Of a DNA stretch of 10,032 bases, positions 1 to 5,926 are shown in pieces. The DNA is from an uncultured Bacteroidota bacterium (lineage in GTDB: Bacteria; Bacteroidota; Bacteroidia; Chitinophagales; Chitinophagaceae). The translations under genes were made by a program, and so were the position numbers. Every line of letters starts with the position of its first letter. Within the stretch, counting starts at the first letter, position 1. The notes beneath the pieces were generated by a model that saw nothing but the letters and a program-made list of their open reading frames with translations, was not told where the DNA came from and made no database searches. Where the stretch lies: positions 1 through 10,032 of the forward strand of contig CAIWHI010000617.1 in NCBI GenBank assembly GCA_903912435.1. The letters are read 5' to 3'.

Positions 1-1225
1 GTTTCAATGTACCTGCCACCTTTTTCATTGATTTGATCTGAGCGTTACCACCCACACGGCTCACGGAGATACCCACGTTAATCGCAGGACGGATACCGGA
101 GTTGAAAAGGTTTGACTCAAGGAATATCTGACCATCGGTAATGGAGATCACATTTGTAGGGATGTATGCTGATACGTCACCTGCCTGTGTTTCGATGATT
201 GGTAATGCTGTAAGCGAACCACCACCTTTCACCATATGCCTGATGCTTTCTGGTAGGTCATTCATTTTCTTAGCTACCTCATCGTTACCGATAACCTTGG
301 CAGCACGCTCTAGCAAGCGGCTATGTAAGTAGAATACGTCACCAGGATAAGCCTCACGTCCCGGAGGGCGGCGAAGCAATAATGACACCTCACGGTAAGC
401 CACGGCCTGCTTAGAAAGGTCATCATAGATAACCAATGCAGGGCGGCCTGTATCGCGGAAGAACTCACCTATCGCAGCACCGGCAAATGGTGCGTAGAAC
501 TGCAATGGGGCTGGTTCAGAAGCTGATGCGGCAACAATAGTTGTATAAGGCATTGCACCATAGTCTTCCAGTGTTTTCATTACACCGGCAACTGTAGATG
601 CTTTCTGTCCTATCGCAACGTATATACAATAAACAGGTTTTCCTGCTGCGTAAAACTCTTTCTGGTTGATGATGGTATCCACACAGATAGCTGTTTTACC
701 AGTCTGGCGGTCACCGATTACCAACTCACGCTGTCCACGGCCAACAGGGATCATAGCGTCAATCGCCTTGATACCAGTCTGCAATGGTTCTTTTACAGGC
801 TCACGGAAGATAACGCCTGGTGCTTTACGCTCCAATGGCATTTCATACAGATCACCTTTAATAGGGCCTTTACCATCAATTGGTTCGCCAAGTGTGTTTA
901 CCACACGACCCGCCATACCATCACCTACCTTGATAGATGCGATCTGGTTAGTGCGTTTCACCTTGTCGCCTTCGCGAATCGACATGTAATCACCCATCAA
1001 TACCACACCCACATTGTCTTCTTCGAGGTTGAGGGCTATGGCTTTAACGCCATTTGCGAATTCAACAAGCTCACCCTGACGAACACCATTCAGTCCGTAT
1101 ACACGGGCAATACCATCGCCTATTTGCAATACGGTGCCTACTTCTTCCAGGGTAGCCGCGCTGTCTACGTGGCTCAACTGTTGGCGCAATATCGCCGATA
1201 TCTCATCCGGTTTAATATCAACCAT
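1..1225 (-). CDS. atpA: ATP synthase F1 subunit alpha, 3' end outside the window
   Basis: This is the non-catalytic nucleotide-binding alpha subunit of the F1 head, which alternates with beta in the cytoplasmic hexamer. The first 408 codons are present; the family is usually 500-530 residues, so about a fifth is missing beyond position 1. The translation begins MVDIKPDEISAIL. It carries the Walker A loop GDRQTGKT at residues 171-178, the stretch ending LVIYDDLSKQ, and the SRVGG motif with the arginine finger at R390. These positions match well-studied alpha subunits closely, so identity is not in doubt. The ATG at 1223-1225 is the only plausible start. No Shine-Dalgarno is visible; instead a T-rich heptamer array lies about 10 nt upstream. 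It is the last gene of the atpB-E-F-H-A run seen here, 115 nt after atpH. The gamma subunit would be expected next, outside the window. Confidence 0.98.
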   Translation of the reverse strand, partial: MVDIKPDEISAILRQQLSHVDSAATLEEVGTVLQIGDGIARVYGLNGVRQGELVEFANGVKAIALNLEEDNVGVVLMGDYMSIREGDKVKRTNQIASIKVGDGMAGRVVNTLGEPIDGKGPIKGDLYEMPLERKAPGVIFREPVKEPLQTGIKAIDAMIPVGRGQRELVIGDRQTGKTAICVDTIINQKEFYAAGKPVYCIYVAIGQKASTVAGVMKTLEDYGAMPYTTIVAASASEPAPLQFYAPFAGAAIGEFFRDTGRPALVIYDDLSKQAVAYREVSLLLRRPPGREAYPGDVFYLHSRLLERAAKVIGNDEVAKKMNDLPESIRHMVKGGGSLTALPIIETQAGDVSAYIPTNVISITDGQIFLESNLFNSGIRPAINVGISVSRVGGNAQIKSMKKVAGTLK

Positions 1226-1235
1226 ATTTTATAAA

Positions 1236-1263
1236 TTCAAAAGTTAAAATTCAAAATTCAAAA
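1236..1263 (-). repeat. Four tandem AT-rich heptamers in the atpA leader
   Basis: On the plus strand the units are TTCAAAA, GTTAAAA, TTCAAAA and TTCAAAA, exactly in 7-base register, followed by a near-unit CTAAAAA. Read in the sense of atpA they are TTTTGAA/TTTTAAC units that end 10 nt before the ATG, in the place where a ribosome binding site would lie. A second array in the same position precedes atpH. The function is unknown; an unstructured U-rich leader for translation is one possibility (inference). Confidence 0.7.
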
Positions 1264-1340
1264 CTAAAAAATCCTTCCTTGTACTGGTATTATCCAACAA
1301 CCTTTTTGCCCTGTATAGAAGGCAAGCGGGTTGTTTCAAA

Positions 1341-1904
1341 TTATATCTTGGTAACGTAAGTATAATCGAGCAATTTAGTCCTTATATCGTTCAGGCTCTT
1401 CTTCACACTGGCATCATACAGCCTGTCTTCTACTTCCAGTACGAAGCCACCTATCAGGCTTTCATCTACCGCGGTTTTCAGATTTACTGTATCCTTTGGC
1501 ATGTATCCTGCAATCTTACCCATAATAGTAGCCTTAACCGCATCATCCATAGCCGAAGCTGTGGTTAATGTTACAGTCCTGATATTTTTAGCAACATTGT
1601 ATTGGGTAATGAAAGCCTGGGCAATTTCAGGCAGGTTCAATTCACGGCCTTTTACAACTAATAATTGTATAAAGGCCGTGGTCATTTCGTTGATGGTGTA
1701 TTTTTTCAAAACTTCAAATACAACAGCCAACTTTTTATCTCCGCTTATAACCGGGCTACGCAACATGACTGCAAAATCGTGGCTGGCTTCACAGATGCTG
1801 TTAAGCGACTGCATATCCTGCAATACTGCATCTAAACTGTTTCTTTCAACAGCCAGATCAAGTAATGATTTTGCGTATCGTGTAGCAAGACGTGGATTCT
1901 GCAT
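1341..1904 (-). CDS. atpH: ATP synthase F1 subunit delta
   Basis: The delta subunit sits on top of the F1 head and ties it to the b stalk (the mitochondrial equivalent is OSCP). The protein has 187 residues, close to the usual 175-185. The N-terminal domain begins with the typical RLATRYAKSLLDLA helix (residues 5-18). The C-terminal part holds the conserved segment DESLIGGFVLEVEDRLYDAS followed by a helix ending in a run like SLNDIRTKLL, which is the family signature. The gene lies between atpF and atpA as in most bacterial atp operons. It is 70 nt after atpF and 115 nt before atpA; these gaps are larger than the near-overlaps seen in many species. There is no Shine-Dalgarno; a heptamer array begins 8 nt upstream of the ATG. 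Confidence 0.96.
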   Translation of the reverse strand: MQNPRLATRYAKSLLDLAVERNSLDAVLQDMQSLNSICEASHDFAVMLRSPVISGDKKLAVVFEVLKKYTINEMTTAFIQLLVVKGRELNLPEIAQAFITQYNVAKNIRTVTLTTASAMDDAVKATIMGKIAGYMPKDTVNLKTAVDESLIGGFVLEVEDRLYDASVKKSLNDIRTKLLDYTYVTKI

Positions 1905-1912
1905 AATTTTAA

Positions 1913-1940
1913 TTCAAAAGTAAAAAGTAAAAATTTAAAA
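1913..1940 (-). repeat. Four tandem AT-rich heptamers in the atpH leader
   Basis: The plus-strand units are TTCAAAA, GTAAAAA, GTAAAAA and TTTAAAA in perfect 7-base register. In the atpH sense they read as TTTTnAN-type units ending 8 nt before the ATG at 1904. The array has the same period, orientation and position relative to the start codon as the one before atpA, although the units are not identical in sequence. Confidence 0.65.
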
Positions 1941-1974
1941 CTTCCTTTGTTTGTCCCCTTTGATCCGGAACAAA

Positions 1975-2469
1975 TTAGTTCAGTTTAATGTCTTCAGCAA
2001 GCATTTTCATATATGCATCCTGACCTTCAGAAGCATTCAATTGCTTGCGTAAAATGCGGCCTGCAACTTCTACTGCCAGGTTACCGATTTCGTTTTTCAC
2101 TTCGGTAAGCGCTGCCATTTTCTGCTGCTGAATCTGCTGTTGGGCATCAGTAATAATCTTGTTAGCTTCAGCCTTAGCAATATCCTTAGCTTCATTTACA
2201 ATTTTATCCCTGGTTTCTTTAGCTTCCTTAAGCATGTTAGTGCGTTCTTCACGAGCCTGCATCAACAATTTTTCGTTTTCGTTTTTCAACTGGCTCATTT
2301 CGTTTTTCACGCGCTCAGCAGTAGCTATAGAATCTGCAATGCCTTTTTCGCGCTCACCTAATGAGCTAAGAATGGGTTGCCATGCAAATTTCTTAAGGAT
2401 AAAGAAAACAGCAAGGAAAGCTAAAAGCGTCCAGAAGAAGAGTCCGAGTTCCGGGGTTAATAAATCCAT
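1975..2469 (-). CDS. atpF: ATP synthase F0 subunit b
   Basis: Subunit b is the peripheral stalk: a membrane anchor followed by a long helix that holds F1 still while the c-ring turns. The 164 residues match the family. After MDLLTPELG comes a single membrane span (about residues 9-26), then the conserved KKFAWQPIL turn and a long, highly charged alanine-, lysine- and glutamate-rich coiled coil (about residues 40-140, for example ATAERVKNEMSQLKNENEKL). Only one b-type gene is visible, so the stalk is probably a b homodimer. The gene is separated from atpE by an unusually long 167-nt spacer with a strong stem-loop. No good Shine-Dalgarno precedes the ATG, but a small GGCCC/GGGC hairpin lies just upstream, ending about 20 nt before it. 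Confidence 0.97.
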   Translation of the reverse strand: MDLLTPELGLFFWTLLAFLAVFFILKKFAWQPILSSLGEREKGIADSIATAERVKNEMSQLKNENEKLLMQAREERTNMLKEAKETRDKIVNEAKDIAKAEANKIITDAQQQIQQQKMAALTEVKNEIGNLAVEVAGRILRKQLNASEGQDAYMKMLAEDIKLN

Positions 2470-2579
2470 TGTAATGTCTGTTTGTACTTACTGCCCATAC
2501 AGGGCCAGATAAGCGGTTTTTTAATTTAGTGTACTAAAAACTTGTATAAAAGCCCCAAGCGGGGAGAATAAACTTTTAA

Positions 2580-2616
2580 TAACTGCATCCTCTGCCCTAT
2601 GCGTTGGATGCAGTTA
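2580..2616 (-). terminator. Stem-loop in the atpE-atpF spacer (partial terminator or 3'-end stabiliser)
   Basis: TAACTGCATCC (2580-2590) and GGATGCAGTTA (2606-2616) form a perfect 11-bp stem with a 15-nt loop, beginning 20 nt after the atpE stop codon. In the operon sense the stem is followed by TTAAAAGTTTATTC, which is T-rich but not a clean U-tract. A smaller CCCC/GGGG hairpin (2553-2564) followed by CTTTTAT lies just beyond. As atpF, atpH and atpA continue downstream, full termination would not make sense. Partial termination, or protection of the atpE message from 3' decay, fits the need for many more c than b copies. This role is inference; the inverted repeat is directly seen. Confidence 0.6.
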
Positions 2617-2636
2617 ATTTTGTTGTAACTGCCTGA

Positions 2637-2888
2637 TTAAAGTACGATAGCCAAAAGGCTTACGATAACTCCGAAAAGTGCAACACCCTCAATGAAGGCT
2701 GCCATCAGGATCATGTTAGAACGGATATCATTGGTTGCTTCTGGCTGGCGTGCAATTGATTCCAACGCACCTTTACCAACCTGGCCAATACCAACACCTG
2801 CTCCAAGCGCTGCGATACCGGCACCTACCGCTCCACCAGCTGATCCTATTGATCCTGATGCAGTTAACATAATGCTCATTAAAGACAT
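2637..2888 (-). CDS. atpE: ATP synthase F0 subunit c
   Basis: This is the proteolipid of the rotating c-ring. The 83 residues form a hairpin of two membrane helices. Helix 1 is glycine-rich (about residues 12-40, with GAGVGIGQVGKG), the polar loop holds the conserved ARQPEA (46-51), and helix 2 (about 58-82) carries the ion-binding carboxylate E67 in AAFIEGVALFG. Compared with sodium-type rings such as that of Ilyobacter, the position of the sodium-ligating glutamine in helix 1 is isoleucine (I34), and the residue after the carboxylate is glycine rather than serine, so proton coupling is the likelier reading (inference). The first ATG was taken, but M4 or M7 would also give a workable protein. 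The gene lies 70 nt after atpB; a short ATGGTA/TACCAT hairpin (2931-2946) sits in that gap. Confidence 0.97.
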   Translation of the reverse strand: MSLMSIMLTASGSIGSAGGAVGAGIAALGAGVGIGQVGKGALESIARQPEATNDIRSNMILMAAFIEGVALFGVIVSLLAIVL

Positions 2889-2958
2889 AATATATGGATT
2901 TAAATTAAAAAAAACAATTTCAAAGCCTATATGGTAAACATACCATCCAGGGTACTAA

Positions 2959-4113
2959 TTAATGTGCATGCGCCTCATGGCTATCATGAGCTTCATGCTC
3001 TCCGTGTCCTTCTTCTATCGACTGGCCTATAAACACCGCCGTAAGGTTAGTGAATATGAATGCCTGAATGGCACCAACCAATAATTCGAGGAAGAAAATG
3101 AAGATGGTAAATGCAAGAGATACCGGTACGAAACCTGCTCCTACAAAAGTATTTAATGCTGCAAAGATGAATATCATGGAAATCAACGCCAGGATAACGA
3201 TGTGACCCGCCATCATGTTGGCAAAAAGACGTATCATCAATGCCATTGGCTTAATGAATAATGAAGCAACCTCAATCAAAACCAACATTGGCTTGATAGC
3301 ACCAGGTACTCCCGGAGGGTTTAATAGGTGACTCCAGAAGTGCTTGCGGCTTTTAGCAAGGATAACGATGAAAGAAATCAATGCAAGACAGCTTGTAACA
3401 GCGATATTACCAGTGAAGTTAGCACCACCAGGTAGCAAGCCTAAAAGGTTATTAATCCAGATAAAGAAGAAGGTAGTTAACAATAAAGGCATGTATTTTT
3501 TATATTCTTTACCAAGGTATGGTATCGCAACTTCATCACGTAAGAACATGATGATCATTTCAATGAAATTCTGCATACCAGATGGGGCTTTCATAGCACC
3601 AATGCCAGCATATTTCTTACTTGCTTTGGTTAATACCACCAATAATATAGTAACACCAATCAACATTGACAGTACATTCTTAGTAATAGAGAAGTCGTAC
3701 AATTTAGCACCATCGTCAGAAACGATGTGTTCTTTCATCATGTCCTTTTGCAGGTGAACACCTTCGTAACTTTCACCTTCGGCAATTTTAGAAGAAGAGA
3801 AAATCATCAAACCCTTGGTAGAATGGTAAATAACTACCGGTAAAGGCATAGAAACGTGTGTAGGCTCGCCACCTGGGTGGTTAAGCGTAAATAAATGCCA
3901 TTCGTGAGCGTCGGAGATGTGGCCAAATATTACTTTTGCAATATCCAGTTTGCCACCTTCTTCTTTTTTACCACCTTCTACTTTAGCCGCCTCAGATGAC
4001 TCTTTCGGCGGAGTATTGTAAGTATTGTTTTCAGCCTGACCATTGGCACATACAGAACCTCCTAAAACAGTGAAGCCTAGTACCAGAAGGAATAACAAGC
4101 GTTTAAAATTCAT
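2959..4113 (-). CDS. atpB: ATP synthase F0 subunit a, with signal peptide and periplasmic domain
   Basis: Subunit a forms the two proton half-channels beside the c-ring. I start it at the ATG at 4111-4113 (MNFKRLLFLL, 384 residues). AGGTGG lies 4 nt upstream, a -7 promoter box lies between this ATG and an in-frame ATG at 4167, and the shorter product begins with a clean signal peptide (cleavage near VCANGQA). Then come a charged linker and a periplasmic domain of about 100 residues containing HISDAHEWHLF, as in Bacteroidota a subunits. The membrane part follows, with five or so hydrophobic segments and the essential arginine in MIRLFANMMAGH (R295 from this start). The C-terminus is a histidine-rich tail (six His in the last 15 residues). 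It is the first gene of the operon; no atpI or atpZ lies upstream in the window. Confidence 0.96.
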   Translation of the reverse strand: MNFKRLLFLLVLGFTVLGGSVCANGQAENNTYNTPPKESSEAAKVEGGKKEEGGKLDIAKVIFGHISDAHEWHLFTLNHPGGEPTHVSMPLPVVIYHSTKGLMIFSSSKIAEGESYEGVHLQKDMMKEHIVSDDGAKLYDFSITKNVLSMLIGVTILLVVLTKASKKYAGIGAMKAPSGMQNFIEMIIMFLRDEVAIPYLGKEYKKYMPLLLTTFFFIWINNLLGLLPGGANFTGNIAVTSCLALISFIVILAKSRKHFWSHLLNPPGVPGAIKPMLVLIEVASLFIKPMALMIRLFANMMAGHIVILALISMIFIFAALNTFVGAGFVPVSLAFTIFIFFLELLVGAIQAFIFTNLTAVFIGQSIEEGHGEHEAHDSHEAHAH

Positions 4114-4134
4114 TACCACCTTTGAAATTTTGTG

Positions 4135-4142
4135 CAAAGTTA
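4135..4142 (-). promoter_or_regulatory. -7 box of the atp operon promoter
   Basis: On the minus strand this reads TAACTTTG, an exact match to the Bacteroidota -7 consensus TAnnTTTG. It ends 21 nt before the atpB start at 4113, so transcription would begin just upstream of the AGGTGG site and give a leader of roughly 15 nt. I see no convincing TTG -33 element at 17-23 nt; the only nearby TTG is 13 nt away. The same 8-mer precedes the thioredoxin-like and TPR genes at similar distances. Confidence 0.6.
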
Positions 4143-4483
4143 TGGGTTTTGGTTTCAAAAAAAACATTTTTTGACATAAAGTATTTTAGGTTATCCCTCA
4201 AATACGCACAAAATTCATTAAAATATTGTTAATGCAGGAGTAATATTGGTTTAATGAGAGGGTGGGAAACTGTGGTATTGTATAAAGTTGTTTTATGTAG
4301 TGATTAATAAGAGAATTATTTAGGGTGGAGGGGGCTAATTGAATGACCACTAGTAAGTAGCTGTAGTTTCAAATAAAGTAATAACATAGTATCTCTTTGT
4401 GTTTGTATTTCCTCACATTACGGTGCTGCTATTGACATGTGTTGATTTTTGGTTAATTGTGCCGAAAAATTTGATAGCCAATC
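4143..4483. other. Intergenic stretch without a recognisable gene
   Basis: This AT-rich stretch upstream of the atp promoter has no credible reading frame on either strand, no tRNA-like fold that I can see and no clear terminator. A short A-tract lies at 4157-4164. It leads into the repeat elements at 4484-4765. It may hold upstream regulatory sequence for atpB, but nothing specific can be supported. Confidence 0.5.
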
Positions 4484-4544
4484 GGAGGCCTCACCCCGGC
4501 GCTCTCTCCCGCTGAAAAAGCGGGACAGGCAGGAGATGTTGCCG
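4484..4544 (+). repeat. REP-like repeat with GGCCTCACCCCGGC start and stem-loop
   Basis: The segment starts with GGAGGCCTCACCCCGGC and contains the perfect 7-bp stem TCCCGCT (4507-4513) / AGCGGGA (4519-4525) around a GAAAA loop. Its GC content is much higher than that of the DNA around it. From memory, intergenic repeats that begin GGCCTCACCCC and contain a CTCTCC-type hairpin are common in Bacteroidota genomes; I cannot confirm this copy without a genome search. Minus-strand reading frames across it are accidental. Confidence 0.5.
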
Positions 4545-4615
4545 TATCCTGATGTTTCTGATAATATCTTTGTATGTTTCAGCCACTTTAAGTAACACCA
4601 TTTGTAGGGATTTTT

Positions 4616-4765
4616 CAGTAGCCCCGGCATTTATGCCGGGGAAGGGAGGTGAAATGAAAATTGGCTTTAGCCAAAATTGGTATGGTGGGATTCCTTGAGC
4701 ATTATTTTCGGCTAAAACAAGTATATTTTATTGTCATATACCCGGCCTAAAGGCCAGGGCTATTG
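4616..4765. repeat. 150-bp REP-pair (BIME-like) element with inverted ends
   Basis: The left end (4616-4640, plus) and right end (4741-4765, minus) are inverted copies agreeing at 21 of 25 positions, summarised as CARTAGCCCYGGCMTTTAKG plus CCGGG. Each end is itself a hairpin. The left has perfect 9-bp arms (4622-4630 and 4633-4641). The right has GGCCT/AGGCC (4744-4748 and 4751-4755) extended by CCC/GGG with one bulged base. Inside lies a second inverted pair, TTTAGCCAAAA (4666-4676) against TTTTCGGCTAAA (4705-4716), and a small hairpin TTGGCT/AGCCAA (4661-4674). The layout resembles REP pairs mobilised by TnpA_REP (RAYT) enzymes. No transposase is present here. Confidence 0.65.
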
Positions 4766-4839
4766 AATATGTATTCTGAAGAATGGTTATGGGATAAATT
4801 CAAAAATGTTTTTTTTCCGCCAAAATCTGGACTTTTTTA

Positions 4840-4867
4840 ACTTTTGACTTTGAAAGACTTTTAACTT
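4840..4867 (+). repeat. Irregular ACTTTTG/AACTTTT-type repeat
   Basis: The plus strand reads as loosely repeated units such as ACTTTTG, ACTTTGA and GACTTTTAACTTT. The composition matches the heptamer arrays before atpH and atpA, but the 7-base register is broken. It abuts the stop codon of the beta-barrel gene at 4870 and, unlike the other two arrays, lies at a 3' end. Confidence 0.4.
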
Positions 4868-4869
4868 TA

Positions 4870-5502
4870 TCAGTACTCATACCACTTCCTGTTATTACCA
4901 AGTATAGATGAAAGGCCTACTGTTACCATACTTACATTACCATAACCAGCCTCCATAAAAACACCCAGGTGCCTAAATATCATATATCTAAGCCCAAGAG
5001 CATTTACGGCATAACCTACCTGGTTTACAGCCTGATTCTGTACATCTGGATTTACCTGTCCGTTCTGAATGGCCTCGGCCCTACCAATACCAAAAGCAAA
5101 ACCGGTATAAAAATCGAATTTCCTGCTTCTGAAATAATGATAGTCAACCTTTGCTGTGATGGTAAGAATGCTTAAAGACCAGTTGTAATCAAAGGTCTCA
5201 TTTAGGTAGTTGGTCCATTTTACTGAGGTTGATGTTGCACTTGCATATTGTGCCATAATGCCCACAGCCAATTTTTCGTTTACTGCATATTGGTAAGCAG
5301 CCATAAAAGGCCCCAGACTCGAACTAATTTTTCCGCCACCCATTAATTTTAATGCATCAGGGCCTATGGCCGGAAACCCATAACCAACAAAAAAGTGAGA
5401 TGACCCGGGAATCTGTACCTGGGCAAAGGAGCAATTTGAAGAGAATATAATGCAAATAATTAGAATTAATTGTAGAATCAGGGTTTTAATGTAGTTTTTC
5501 AT
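4870..5502 (-). CDS. Outer-membrane beta-barrel protein, function unknown
   Basis: The protein has 210 residues. It starts with a signal peptide: two lysines, a long hydrophobic run (residues 8-20) and a cleavage site around SFA|QVQ (after residue 27). The mature part alternates polar and hydrophobic or aromatic residues in short strands, for example HFFVGYGF, GPFMAAYQYAV, LAVGIMAQYA, SILTITAKVDYHYF, FDFYTGFAFGIG, NALGLRYMIF and GVFMEAGYG. This is the pattern of a small 8-stranded outer-membrane barrel. The C-terminus is aromatic and charged (KWYEY). No catalytic motif is seen. It could belong to the broad OmpW/OprF-like 'outer membrane beta-barrel' group, but I cannot name a family firmly. 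It stands alone: a terminator lies upstream at 5628-5658 and repeats lie downstream. The ATG at 5502 is followed directly by the signal peptide, which supports the start. Confidence 0.8.
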   Translation of the reverse strand: MKNYIKTLILQLILIICIIFSSNCSFAQVQIPGSSHFFVGYGFPAIGPDALKLMGGGKISSSLGPFMAAYQYAVNEKLAVGIMAQYASATSTSVKWTNYLNETFDYNWSLSILTITAKVDYHYFRSRKFDFYTGFAFGIGRAEAIQNGQVNPDVQNQAVNQVGYAVNALGLRYMIFRHLGVFMEAGYGNVSMVTVGLSSILGNNRKWYEY

Positions 5503-5585
5503 ATTTGAGATTATTTTGGTTCGTCAACTAAAAAGGATTTTTGAAAACATGTTTCATGTCTTCGAAAGGTTTAATGGTCAATGAG

Positions 5586-5593
5586 CAAAGATA
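5586..5593 (-). promoter_or_regulatory. Possible -7 box for the beta-barrel gene
   Basis: The minus strand reads TATCTTTG, matching TAnnTTTG. It lies 83 nt before the start at 5502, which implies a leader of about 75 nt, and no TTG is found at the expected upstream spacing. It is the only such match between the gene and the upstream terminator. Chance matches to six fixed bases are not rare, so confidence is low. Confidence 0.35.
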
Positions 5594-5627
5594 ATATGTT
5601 TATACTATGATTGAAGATTTTAAAACG

Positions 5628-5659
5628 AAAAGTGCCGAATTTGAGGTTCGGCACTTTTT
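5628..5659 (-). terminator. Rho-independent terminator after the VF530 gene
   Basis: AAAAGTGCCGAA (5628-5639) and TTCGGCACTTTT (5647-5658) form a perfect 12-bp stem with a 7-nt loop, and the A/T ends provide a T-tract on both strands. It lies 34 nt after the VF530 stop codon at 5693, in the direction of that operon. It should insulate the beta-barrel gene from read-through. Confidence 0.9.
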
Positions 5660-5692
5660 AATGGGACAATATGCCTAGACTTAAGGTTTAAT

Positions 5693-5920
5693 TTATTTGC
5701 CTAAACTTTCCAGGTAAAGATCTTCTACCTTCTTTCTAGCCCAAGGGGTAGCCCTCAGGAATTTTAAGCTCGATTTAATGCTGGGATTTTCGTGAAAGCA
5801 ATTGATGCGTACTCGTTCATCCATTACTTCCCAACCATAGCAGGCCACCAAATGATTCAAAATCATTTCCAGTGTTTGGCCATGAAGTGGATTATTGGGC
5901 TGTTCCGGTACAGGGTTCAT
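5693..5920 (-). CDS. VF530 family (DUF2132) protein
   Basis: This small protein of 75 residues is almost entirely one domain. It shows the strongly conserved family blocks NNPLHGQTLEMILNHLV (residues 9-25), YGWE (29-32), RVRINCFHENPSIKSSLKFL (36-55) and TPWARKKVEDLYL (58-70). The family is named after a Vibrio fischeri protein that is described as DNA-binding on structural grounds; its cellular role is not established, as far as I know. There is no signal peptide or membrane segment, so it should be cytoplasmic. It begins 6 nt after the thioredoxin-like gene and is followed by a strong terminator, so the two form a two-gene operon. The pairing of an exported redox protein with a cytoplasmic protein may be only transcriptional. 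Confidence 0.88.
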   Translation of the reverse strand: MNPVPEQPNNPLHGQTLEMILNHLVACYGWEVMDERVRINCFHENPSIKSSLKFLRATPWARKKVEDLYLESLGK

Positions 5921-5926
5921 TATTGC

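Noticed and set aside
1501..1923. 140-residue open frame on the plus strand
   Set aside because: It is antisense to atpH, whose protein is clearly recognisable; the antisense product has no family features.
2637..2888. Possible sodium-coupled c-ring, because of the Q in GIGQ and the RQPEA loop
   Set aside because: When aligned on ARQPEA, the glutamine is two positions away from the sodium-ligand site, and the serine after the key glutamate is glycine.
3344..3757. 137-residue open frame on the plus strand
   Set aside because: It is antisense to the membrane part of atpB; long antisense frames arise easily opposite hydrophobic coding sequence.
4114..4167. Upstream ATG extending AtpB by 18 residues (MFFLKPKPITLHKISKVV)
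   Set aside because: It would place a charged stretch before the signal peptide, and the predicted promoter box lies inside it; the ATG at 4113 has AGGTGG upstream and starts directly with the signal peptide.
4418..4630. 70-residue open frame on the minus strand in the repeat region
   Set aside because: It runs through the hairpin repeats, starts inside one of them, has no coding pattern or start signal, and resembles the false genes such repeats often create.
4616..4765. CRISPR array or transposon gene in the repeat region
   Set aside because: There are only two inverted repeat ends, no regularly spaced direct repeats, and no transposase frame.
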